From assembly GCA_002371615.1 (NCBI GenBank), contig DFGA01000039.1:3510-41054 (forward strand): 37,545 nucleotides of DNA, in the 5' to 3' direction. Shown piece after piece: positions 1 to 6,321 of this stretch. This DNA comes from Lachnospiraceae bacterium UBA3762. Lineage in GTDB: Bacteria; Bacillota; Clostridia; Lachnospirales; Lachnospiraceae. The notes beneath the pieces are model-generated. The model was not told where the DNA came from. It ran no database searches and worked only from the letters and a program-made list of their open reading frames with translations. The first letter of the stretch is position 1, and the number at the start of each line of letters is the position of its first letter. A program made the position numbers and the translations under genes.

Positions 1-1342
1 AAATATAGCCACCGAATGTCCTGGCTGTAATCTCATTGGATGATAACAGCGGTGTTCCGGTAAATCCGATACGGGATGCTGTAGGAAGCAACTTCTCAAT
101 ATTATCAGCGAATACGCCATACTGGCTACGGTGGGCCTCATCCGAAATAATGAGAATATCATGATCAGGATAGATTGGCGGCTCATCCGGCTTGTTAAAC
201 TTCTGAATCAGTGTAAATATAAAGCTTGGATTGCCCTTCAGTTTATTGACCAAATCCGTTCCGCTTGTTGCCATAAATTTCTTGCCTTCAGTCTTACCAA
301 GAAGGCCGCAAGCCTCAAAAGTACCGCAGATCTGCCTGTTCAGCTCATCACGGTCTGTCAATACAACAATCGTCGGAGATCCAGGGATTTTCCTGCGGAT
401 CTTCTGTGAAAGGAACAGCATAGAATAGCTCTTGCCTGATCCCTGCGTGTGCCAGAAAACACCCAGCTTTCCTTCACGAAGCTGGCGTTCTCTATATGCC
501 TTCACTGCTTCATTTACTCCCAGATACTGATGATTCCTTGCCAGAATCTTTACAGTCTTTCCATCGGAATGATCATAAAGAATAAAGTTCTCATACAGAT
601 CAAGGAAATTCTCCTTCTTGCAAATACCCCGGAGCATGGTTTCCAGCGCAACACTGCCTTCATCATCCTCGGACAGACGCTTCCACTCATGAAAGAATTC
701 ATATTTGCTGCCAAGTGTTCCAACCTTAGCTTCCATGCCGTTGGAGAGCATAAGGAAGGCGTTATAATAGAACAGGAACGGGATGGTATCCTGGTAATCT
801 GTGTAGTTATCTGTATAAGCATTCTCCACATCAACATCATTCCGCTTCAGTTCTATAAACAAAAGCGGCAGGCCATTTACAAAGCCAACGATATCTGTCC
901 GTCTACGGTAAAGATCTCCGTGAATCTTCAGTTCCTTAACAGCAAGGAAATGATTATTATCAGGATCATTCAAGTCGATTACAATGGCCTTCTTTTCTTC
1001 CGTCTTTCCGTTTGGCTTCTTAACAGTCACCGGAATACCATCACGGATCATGAAATACTTTTCCTCGTTGATCTGAAGGAGCGATGCGGAAGACAGGTAT
1101 GATGATAGCGTCTGATGAGCCTCATTAACCTGCGCGTCGTTGATCCACGGATTCAGCTTCTTCAAGGCCTTATCAAAGTATCTCCACAGAACAATTTCAT
1201 GGTAATTCTTTCTGCCAAGCGTACCATTCTCACCCAGCACTTCCTGATTATATGCAAAGACGACATCCCACCCCAGCTCATCATGCAAAAGAGCTGCCGC
1301 ACTATCCTGTACTAAAACATTTTCGGAGTATTCATATTTCAT
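1..1342 (-). CDS. hsdR: Type I restriction enzyme, R (motor/nuclease) subunit, partial (C-terminus beyond window)
   Basis: Reading the minus strand from ATG 1340-1342 gives about 447 residues open to the window edge, so the protein continues to the left and lacks its C-terminus here. The N-terminal part has a PD-(D/E)XK-like nuclease signature, with the ELK catalytic motif at residues 164-166 in the context PLLFIELKRND. A superfamily 2 helicase domain follows, with Walker A GSGKS at residues 301-305, a DEAH box at 401-404 followed by RSQYG, and a TGTPL motif near the edge. The R subunit translocates DNA and cleaves unmodified DNA in complex with HsdM and HsdS. An AAGGAGGG ribosome binding site precedes the ATG. 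The gene lies 44 bases after hsdS in the same orientation, so it is probably the last gene of the hsdM-hsdS-hsdR operon. Family assignment is secure; whether the gene is intact cannot be judged. Confidence 0.95.
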   Translation of the reverse strand, partial: MKYEYSENVLVQDSAAALLHDELGWDVVFAYNQEVLGENGTLGRKNYHEIVLWRYFDKALKKLNPWINDAQVNEAHQTLSSYLSSASLLQINEEKYFMIRDGIPVTVKKPNGKTEEKKAIVIDLNDPDNNHFLAVKELKIHGDLYRRRTDIVGFVNGLPLLFIELKRNDVDVENAYTDNYTDYQDTIPFLFYYNAFLMLSNGMEAKVGTLGSKYEFFHEWKRLSEDDEGSVALETMLRGICKKENFLDLYENFILYDHSDGKTVKILARNHQYLGVNEAVKAYRERQLREGKLGVFWHTQGSGKSYSMLFLSQKIRRKIPGSPTIVVLTDRDELNRQICGTFEACGLLGKTEGKKFMATSGTDLVNKLKGNPSFIFTLIQKFNKPDEPPIYPDHDILIISDEAHRSQYGVFADNIEKLLPTASRIGFTGTPLLSSNEITARTFGGYI

Positions 1343-1386
1343 AAGAGATGCCCTCCTTGTAATCGATTCTAGGGATTATACTGTCC

Positions 1387-2586
1387 TCATGGTTCTATTT
1401 CACCTGACATAAGTTTTGGAAGTAATCTGTTACGGGCTTCTGTGAGCATTTTGTTTTGCACTTGTAAGTTTAACCTTCTTTCAAAAGCAGGAGCCACAAT
1501 CCTAGTGTATTTTTCTATCACGGCTTTAGCTGGAACTACTATTTCTTTTTTCTTGACTGTATCTGCACTAATATTCTGTTGACCAGCACCTTTAGCTATA
1601 GCATTAAACTCATCGCGCAATTCAAAAAGTTTGTAATATAACCATTGCCAGGAAATGATATCTTCATTTGCTAAAAGGCACAGTGACGCCTGATTACAAC
1701 ATGCTTCTGATGAAAGAATCCCCAAATGTCCCAATGTCGGACTTGCATATATAGCCATCAGTATCGTATTGGGCGGAAAAATCTTCGCGGAAGAATTGGA
1801 TAAACCGTCCATGCTTATCTTCTCTTCAGAATCAATAAGCCAACAATCTAATAATTCTCCAGTTTTATACCAAGTAACATCTGCATCTTTCCAATAATTT
1901 GCTTTTCTGCGACTTGGCGTTCCGCCGGCATTAATGCGAACACATAAATCATTAATTGTATTTATCTGCCATCCTTCTGGCAAACCATCAATATTCTCAA
2001 CTTCCTCATATCCGGGGAAGCGAAGATCGATAAACCATTCCTTATACAGCCTCTGTGCCGCATCCTCCAGTAATTTGATTTGCTTCTGGTTGTTTTCAAT
2101 CAAATCATCATACGATTTAAGAATGTTAGATATCTTCCGTTGGATATCAATATCTGGTATAGGAATTGATATACTGTTAAAAGCTCCATGAGGTAAATCT
2201 GGCTGTGCTGCTCCAGACGCTTTTGAATTAGCCTCCTCGTAAAACTCCTTTGTTTGTAATACATAAAACAAGAAGCCTCTATCCAAAACATCTTCATTTT
2301 GTGGTGTAACAGAAAAGCAATTATTATGAATCACTCCATGTTGTTTTCTGAAAACTAATCCAACCTGGCCAGTTCTTGTATAGATAATGTCATCCTCATT
2401 AGCAATAAAATGAGCAGGAATTGTGTCCTTCACATATATCGAATAGGAACCATCTTTCATATCTCCTATCCGCAGCAAATGCAAGTCTGTTGGTTCATCA
2501 GACATATGATGTTTAGTATTTTTATTAATAGCGAAACCCTGCCTAAGGGTAACCACCTCTCCAATAGATACTTTATTGAATATCAT
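1387..2586 (-). CDS. hsdS: Type I restriction-modification, specificity subunit S
   Basis: This 399-aa protein has the normal HsdS length and layout. A first target recognition domain occupies about residues 1-150. A central conserved helix follows (about 150-195, SYDDLIENNQKQIKLLEDAAQ...WF.DLRFPG). The second target recognition domain is at about 200-355, and a distal conserved helix ends in RNRLLPKLMSGEIEP. HsdS sets the bipartite DNA sequence recognised by both the methylase and the restriction complex. Its ATG overlaps the hsdM stop in the tetranucleotide ATGA (2583-2586), showing translational coupling. The two recognition domains differ from each other, as expected for an asymmetric target. 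No second, silent hsdS copy or recombinase is visible in this window, so shuffling of specificity cannot be claimed. Confidence 0.95.
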   Translation of the reverse strand: MIFNKVSIGEVVTLRQGFAINKNTKHHMSDEPTDLHLLRIGDMKDGSYSIYVKDTIPAHFIANEDDIIYTRTGQVGLVFRKQHGVIHNNCFSVTPQNEDVLDRGFLFYVLQTKEFYEEANSKASGAAQPDLPHGAFNSISIPIPDIDIQRKISNILKSYDDLIENNQKQIKLLEDAAQRLYKEWFIDLRFPGYEEVENIDGLPEGWQINTINDLCVRINAGGTPSRRKANYWKDADVTWYKTGELLDCWLIDSEEKISMDGLSNSSAKIFPPNTILMAIYASPTLGHLGILSSEACCNQASLCLLANEDIISWQWLYYKLFELRDEFNAIAKGAGQQNISADTVKKKEIVVPAKAVIEKYTRIVAPAFERRLNLQVQNKMLTEARNRLLPKLMSGEIEP

Positions 2587-4406
2587 AATCCCATCTCCTT
2601 TAAGTTCTTTGAGATGGTATCCATCAGCTGATTGCTTTCTTCATGAAGTTTCAGCAATTCTTCATGGATCTCACCCATACGCTCATGGAAATCAACACCG
2701 TCATCTTCGATTGGAGCAACACCAACATACGCCCCCGGAGTCAATGACCATCCTTTGTCTTCTATTTCCTCTATATCAGCAATCTTACAGAGTCCAGAGA
2801 TATCCTGATATTCGCCCTCACCATATTTGCTGTAAAGCCATACGGCCTCTTTGGCTATCGTGAGCTGTTCTTCCTGTTCGGTAATCTTCTCATCAAATTC
2901 AGCCTGAATCTTTTTTTTGTCCTTCTTTGCAGCAGAGTCTGCAGCAGACTTAGCCTCACTTCTCAGTTCTTTAATGCAATCTTCCTGAGCATGAAGAATC
3001 TCCTCAAGATCACCTTCTCCCAGAACAGAATGGTATTCCTCAATAAGCTGCTGGTACTTGTCAATTTCTCCACGATACAGCCACACAATGGCATTCATGT
3101 TTTTCAGCTGCCAGTCGCTCCATTCATTAAGGGTACGATCGACAACTGTGTAATAGTTTCTTGCATCTATGAAAAGGACCTTATCCTTCAGTTCATCCTT
3201 CTTCCCTTTATCAAAGAACCACAGACTGCACGGAAGACTCTTTGTATAGAAGAAGTTGTTTCCGACACTAATCATTACATCAACATGCCCGGTCTTTACT
3301 AACTGTTCTCTTATATCTTTATCTTTTCCTTGGCTGTCGGTAGCTGAAGAAGCCATAACAAAGCCGGCTCTTCCAGTCTCGTTTAGATAGGCATAGAAAT
3401 AAGAAATCCACAGATAGTTTGCATTGCCAACCTCATTCGCTTTATTCACACTCGGCAATCCAAATGGCAGACGACCTGCGTCTGATACTCCCTTTGCCTT
3501 TACTTTATCCACGTTAAATGGAGGATTTGCCATCACATAGTCACAACAACCTGCAAGGTTATGCGCATCATGATAAAAAGAGTTTGCTTCATCACCAGAC
3601 TTGATAACACCGGTCAGTCCATGAACCGCCATATTCATAAGGCAGAGCTGAGCATTGTACTCTACTTTCTCTTGCCCATAGAACGTCATAGCCTTATTGG
3701 CCGACATTCCTTTACTGTTGACGAAATCACCGGACTGTACAAACATACCGCCGCTGCCGCATGCAATATCCGCCAGCACGCCTGAGGTCGGTTCCAGAAT
3801 ATTTACGATCATTTTTACCAGTGACTTCGGTGTAAAGAATACGCCGTCATCAGATGCCACTGCCGGAGCAAACTTACTGAGGAAATATTCATAGATGCGT
3901 CCGATGACATCGCCGCCCACATCATCAAGGGCATTATTGTTAAAAATACGCAGTAATTCAGCCAGCAGATCATCAGCAAAATTGGTATATTCCTTCGGAA
4001 GAACACCGGCCAGCTGTTCAGACTGAGCCTCAACCAGCTCCATAGCATGATTCACGACCTCTCCCAGACTGTTCATCTGCTGCCCGTTTTCAGCAACGAT
4101 ATTCGCCGCCTTGATATCCTCCGGCAGATTTACAAGGTATGAATACTGTGCTTCTTTCGGAAGATACAGAGCACTTTTTTCCGCGAAGTCAGAGGCTTCT
4201 ACAGGCATCACGCGACCGTTCCTGACCGGTCTGTCCTTCAGAATCTCTTCTTCAACCTTCTTAAATCTGCTATACGCATATCTCAGGAACAGCAGACCCA
4301 GCACCGGCATACAGTACTGCTGAGAAGTCAGCTTGGATCCCTGACGTAATAGATCCGCTGCCTCCCAAAGATCCGCTTCCAATTTCTTAATGCTCTTGTT
4401 ATCCAT
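2583..4406 (-). CDS. hsdM: Type I restriction-modification, DNA adenine methyltransferase subunit M
   Basis: A 607-aa N6-adenine methyltransferase. The HsdM N-terminal helical domain (about residues 8-150) is followed by the catalytic domain. Motif I for S-adenosylmethionine binding reads ADIACGSGGMF (about 212-222) and the catalytic NPPF motif sits at about 295-298 (DYVMANPPFN). The segment FFTPKSLVKMIVNILEP, typical of this family, comes just before motif I. A charged Lys/Glu-rich stretch at about 480-530 looks like the coiled coil that contacts HsdS. The ribosome binding site AAGGAG is 7 bases before the ATG. It is the first gene of the hsd operon, 121 bases downstream of a small XRE regulator gene. 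It protects host DNA and forms the core of the restriction complex. Confidence 0.97.
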   Translation of the reverse strand: MDNKSIKKLEADLWEAADLLRQGSKLTSQQYCMPVLGLLFLRYAYSRFKKVEEEILKDRPVRNGRVMPVEASDFAEKSALYLPKEAQYSYLVNLPEDIKAANIVAENGQQMNSLGEVVNHAMELVEAQSEQLAGVLPKEYTNFADDLLAELLRIFNNNALDDVGGDVIGRIYEYFLSKFAPAVASDDGVFFTPKSLVKMIVNILEPTSGVLADIACGSGGMFVQSGDFVNSKGMSANKAMTFYGQEKVEYNAQLCLMNMAVHGLTGVIKSGDEANSFYHDAHNLAGCCDYVMANPPFNVDKVKAKGVSDAGRLPFGLPSVNKANEVGNANYLWISYFYAYLNETGRAGFVMASSATDSQGKDKDIREQLVKTGHVDVMISVGNNFFYTKSLPCSLWFFDKGKKDELKDKVLFIDARNYYTVVDRTLNEWSDWQLKNMNAIVWLYRGEIDKYQQLIEEYHSVLGEGDLEEILHAQEDCIKELRSEAKSAADSAAKKDKKKIQAEFDEKITEQEEQLTIAKEAVWLYSKYGEGEYQDISGLCKIADIEEIEDKGWSLTPGAYVGVAPIEDDGVDFHERMGEIHEELLKLHEESNQLMDTISKNLKEMGL

Positions 4407-4527
4407 AAATATTCTCCTTGAATAATCTATTTATTTTGGTAATTGAGATTAATCCAAAACTTCCTCTACTATCCATTGTACTCAAGAGCAGTCCCATAAA
4501 ACGGTCTTAATCTCAGATTTATCTCAA
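4407..4527 (-). promoter_or_regulatory. Candidate hsdM promoter with repeated GAGATTAA/ATCTCAATT half-sites
   Basis: On the minus strand TTGGAT and ATAAAT are spaced by 17 bases, about 30 bases before the hsdM ribosome binding site. They are a weak match to a sigma-A promoter. The stretch AATTGAGATTAA (4441-4452, plus strand) lies between these boxes. It is matched in inverted orientation by TTAATCTC (4507-4514) and ATCTCAATT (4521-4529), the latter overlapping the end of the upstream XRE gene. Such spacing would fit an operator for the neighbouring XRE protein, but binding is inference. Confidence 0.35.
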
Positions 4528-4755
4528 TTATTTTGTCTTATCCTCGCTTTTATCGGCGTCAATAAACTCCATAATGTCGCCTACATCACATTGGAGATAC
4601 TTGCAGATCTTCATCAAGACTTCTGTACTGACTGTCTCACCTTTTGACATTTTCGTGATTGTAGCCCAACTAACGCCTGCATTGCTTTGCAGATCCTTCT
4701 TCATCAAGTCCTTATCAATCAACAGCTTCCATAATTTCTTATAACTTACTACCAT
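4528..4755 (-). CDS. Small XRE/Cro-C1 family DNA-binding regulator
   Basis: The likely product is a 75-aa single-domain helix-turn-helix protein starting MVVSYKKLWKLLIDKDL. I chose the ATG at 4753-4755 because GAGGAG lies 6 bases before it. An in-frame ATG 30 bases upstream (4785) has no such site. The sequence runs KKDLQSNAGVSWATITKMSKGE, a helix-turn-helix, then VLMKICKYLQCDVGDIMEFI, the usual C-terminal helix of the short Cro/C1 group. It almost fills one domain and has no sensor part. It lies directly upstream of hsdM on the same strand, so it may control the restriction-modification genes in the manner of C proteins, or it may simply be a co-inserted gene. Family confidence is high, role unproven. 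Confidence 0.85.
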   Translation of the reverse strand: MVVSYKKLWKLLIDKDLMKKDLQSNAGVSWATITKMSKGETVSTEVLMKICKYLQCDVGDIMEFIDADKSEDKTK

Positions 4756-4927
4756 GCCAGACTCCTCAATTATTGAACTGAACACCCGGTTTTATCATAA
4801 AAATGCGTATAAAACACCAATTTCAATTATATCACTATGTCTGTCATAAAACAAGAGTTAAACTTTAGTTTCTCAGCAATGTACTATCGCAATATGAAGC
4901 TAAACTGTTAAGACTCATAGTTGAATC

Positions 4928-5055
4928 GACCTATTGACACGATTGACACGAGCCTCCTGGTCCACGTGATTCCTTGGCAAAAGGGCATCCCACCCCATAG
5001 GGCTTGTTTGCTGTAGGCGCAAAGCCTATCACGTGCCCCCTCATGTCAATAGGTC
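4928..5055. repeat. Nested inverted repeat (12-bp outer arms, 8-bp inner arms)
   Basis: Outer arms GACCTATTGACA (4928-4939) and TGTCAATAGGTC (5044-5055) are perfect inverted copies. Inside them CACGTGAT (4963-4970) and ATCACGTG (5028-5035) also pair. The motif ATTGACACGA follows the left outer arm, giving a partial direct repeat of TTGACAC. A transcript could fold into a long stem with internal loops, or the ends could belong to a small mobile element. No known RNA family was recognised. Confidence 0.6.
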
Positions 5056-5242
5056 TTATGTTGTTGAGACCAAAAACTATCCCGCTTCACTTATTCGTAA
5101 TCACAAATTTGATGACGGAGATGAGTTTAGTTTCCTCCAGCCTTACAGTGCGTTTAATGCACGAATTTTTGGAAGAAGATTGTTTCCATGGATGAATTTG
5201 ATGGTTGATTTGTCTCTAACAGAAAATAAGCCCGATCGATAG
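5033..5242 (+). CDS. Possible small hypothetical protein or gene fragment (plus strand)
   Basis: A 69-codon plus-strand frame encodes a mixed, protein-like sequence (for example ETKNYPASLIRNHKFDDGDE and FGRRLFPWMNLMVDLSLTEN) and ends in TAG. Codon choice looks like ordinary coding sequence rather than random. It is the only candidate gene in the window on the plus strand. Its start lies inside the nested inverted repeat and there is no clear ribosome binding site, so it may be the 3' remnant of a longer gene. I do not recognise the family and assign no function. Confidence 0.3.
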   Translation: MPPHVNRSYVVETKNYPASLIRNHKFDDGDEFSFLQPYSAFNARIFGRRLFPWMNLMVDLSLTENKPDR

Positions 5243-5320
5243 CTGATATGAATTCTGCCATTTTTCGGACTCCGCTTCGTATGGATTACGAAAGCCACAT
5301 ATTAGGTACATGCATGTCTT

Positions 5321-5344
5321 GAACACCTTTATGTACAGGTGTTC
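5321..5344. repeat. Perfect 8-bp inverted repeat, possible hairpin
   Basis: GAACACCT (5321-5328) and AGGTGTTC (5337-5344) are exact inverted copies around an 8-base loop that itself contains ATGTAC. There is no U-tract on either side, so it is not an obvious terminator. Confidence 0.55.
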
Positions 5345-5365
5345 GTCATAACACGGTGTAGTGGA

Positions 5366-5406
5366 GCAGGCGCATTAGTATACGAACTCCGTTCGTTTGC
5401 GCCTGC
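5366..5406. repeat. Two-tier hairpin downstream of ssrA
   Basis: GCAGGCGCA (5366-5374) pairs perfectly with TGCGCCTGC (5398-5406). Inside, ACGAA (5382-5386) pairs with TTCGT (5392-5396) around CTCCG. The stem is GC-rich and symmetrical and has no T-run on either flank. Confidence 0.65.
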
Positions 5407-5410
5407 GTAG

Positions 5411-5451
5411 GTCATAAGGCATCCTCCCGCAAGCGGGTCCCTCCTTATGAC
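5411..5451. repeat. Two-tier hairpin immediately after the tmRNA 3' end
   Basis: GTCATAAGG (5411-5419) pairs perfectly with CCTTATGAC (5443-5451), and inside it CCCGC (5426-5430) pairs with GCGGG (5433-5437). It begins 3-7 bases after the tmRNA 3' end, so it could stop ssrA transcription or block exonucleases. The uridine run of a standard intrinsic terminator is missing. Confidence 0.6.
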
Positions 5452-5454
5452 ATT

Positions 5455-5802
5455 TAGTGGACCTGAGGGGAGTTGAACCCCTGTCCGAAAGCCCTTCCGT
5501 TAAGACTTCTCCCATCACAGTCAGTTGCAATTGATTCCCGGGACCGCAAGGCAGCCGACAAACCGGCAGCTCCGGTAGCTTCATAAATCTCTCACACACT
5601 CAAAGCTTTGCATGTGAGGTTCCCTACCTGTTTGATGCCGTATCCGCAATCAGTAGGCTAACTGCGGGCGACACGCAGCGCTTAGGCTGCGAACGCTAAC
5701 TTATTGTCTGCGTTTAAATTTAATTTCTCATTTGGTAACGCGGTATGAGGCCGCGGATGGCTATCCTAAGTTCTAGACCCCCGTCGAAACCGGTACAGGC
5801 CC
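5455..5802 (-). ncRNA. ssrA: Transfer-messenger RNA (tmRNA), tag ADNKLAFAA
   Basis: The 5' end GGGCCTG (5796-5802) pairs with CAGGTCC (5459-5465) as the 7-bp acceptor stem, with one G-U pair and discriminator A at 5458. The 5' part contains the conserved GGTTTCGACGGGG block and the 3' part has the TTCAACTCCCC T-arm. The resume codon is GCA at 5709-5711. The tag frame GCA GAC AAT AAG TTA GCG TTC GCA GCC TAA (5682-5711) encodes ADNKLAFAA, whose final AA is the usual protease signal. CCA does not seem to be encoded; the bases after the discriminator read CTA. With SmpB it rescues stalled ribosomes. It lies 28 bases downstream of smpB on the same strand and may be processed from a common transcript. 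The exact 3' base is uncertain by a few positions. Confidence 0.95.
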
Positions 5803-5830
5803 ATAATGTTGGTTGTAAATCCTGCCAATC

Positions 5831-6301
5831 CTATCTCAAACTTACCTTATAATCTCTCTCTGCCTCCCTCTTCTGGTCTCTTGCGGCAATCGCTTCTCTC
5901 TTATCATAAAGCTTCTTACCCTTGGCAAGGCCTATCTCCACTTTGCAAAGGCTCCCTTTCAGGTACACCTGCAAAGGTACGATCGTGTAACCTTTCTCTG
6001 TCAGTTTCCCGAGAAGTTTACGGGTTTCCGCCTTATGCAGCAGGAGTTTTCTCGTGCGCAGCGGATCTTTGTTGAATATGTTACCCTTTTCATACGGCGG
6101 AATATGCATTCCGTATATAAAAGTCTCATTATTCTCGATCCCGACGTATGACTCCTTGATCGAACACTTCCCCTGACGGAGTGATTTTATCTCCGTTCCG
6201 GAAAGCTCGATCCCGGCCTCATACTTCTCCTCGATGAAGAAATCATGGTATGCTTTTTTGTTGTTGGCGATCAGTTTGATGCCGGTGTTTTCCTTACCCA
6301 T
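5831..6301 (-). CDS. smpB: SsrA-binding protein SmpB
   Basis: A 156-aa protein with the full SmpB pattern: IANNKKAYHDFFIEEKYEAGIEL.GTEIKSLR near the N-terminus, then GMHIPPYEKGN, DPLRTRKLLLHK, and a basic C-terminal tail with KREAIAARDQKREAERD that enters the mRNA channel of a stalled ribosome. It binds the tRNA-like end of tmRNA and delivers it to the ribosome for trans-translation. The gene sits 28 bases before ssrA and 20 bases after the secreted HEXXH protein gene. No strong Shine-Dalgarno sequence is visible before the ATG, so translation may depend on readthrough or coupling from the upstream gene. Length and motifs are normal. Confidence 0.97.
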   Translation of the reverse strand: MGKENTGIKLIANNKKAYHDFFIEEKYEAGIELSGTEIKSLRQGKCSIKESYVGIENNETFIYGMHIPPYEKGNIFNKDPLRTRKLLLHKAETRKLLGKLTEKGYTIVPLQVYLKGSLCKVEIGLAKGKKLYDKREAIAARDQKREAERDYKVSLR

Positions 6302-6321
6302 AATAAAAACTGTTCTGATTC

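Larger units (their letters stand above)
4786..5454. other. Palindrome-rich spacer between ssrA and the restriction-modification genes
   Basis: About 670 bases without a convincing conserved gene. They contain the nested inverted repeat at 4928-5055, a possible small plus-strand reading frame at 5033-5242, and three perfect inverted repeats at 5321-5344, 5366-5406 and 5411-5451. No tRNA, CRISPR repeat or recognisable insertion-sequence end was seen. The location immediately after the tmRNA 3' end is a frequent integration point in bacteria, so the spacer may be a relic of an inserted element. Confidence 0.6.

Noticed and set aside
449..1102. Long plus-strand open frame opposite hsdR
   Set aside because: It is a shadow of the well-supported hsdR frame, with no recognisable protein sequence and no ribosome binding site.
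1387..2586. Phase-variable hsdS shuffling
   Set aside because: There is one hsdS, no recombinase and no duplicated target-recognition segment in the window.
4950..5480. Direct repeat of the ssrA 3' end as an attachment site
   Set aside because: A GGTCCAC match at 4959-4965 exists but is in the opposite orientation and only 7 bases long.
5375..5599. 74-codon minus-strand frame at the 3' part of ssrA
   Set aside because: It overlaps the tmRNA T-arm and the hairpins and is explained by them.
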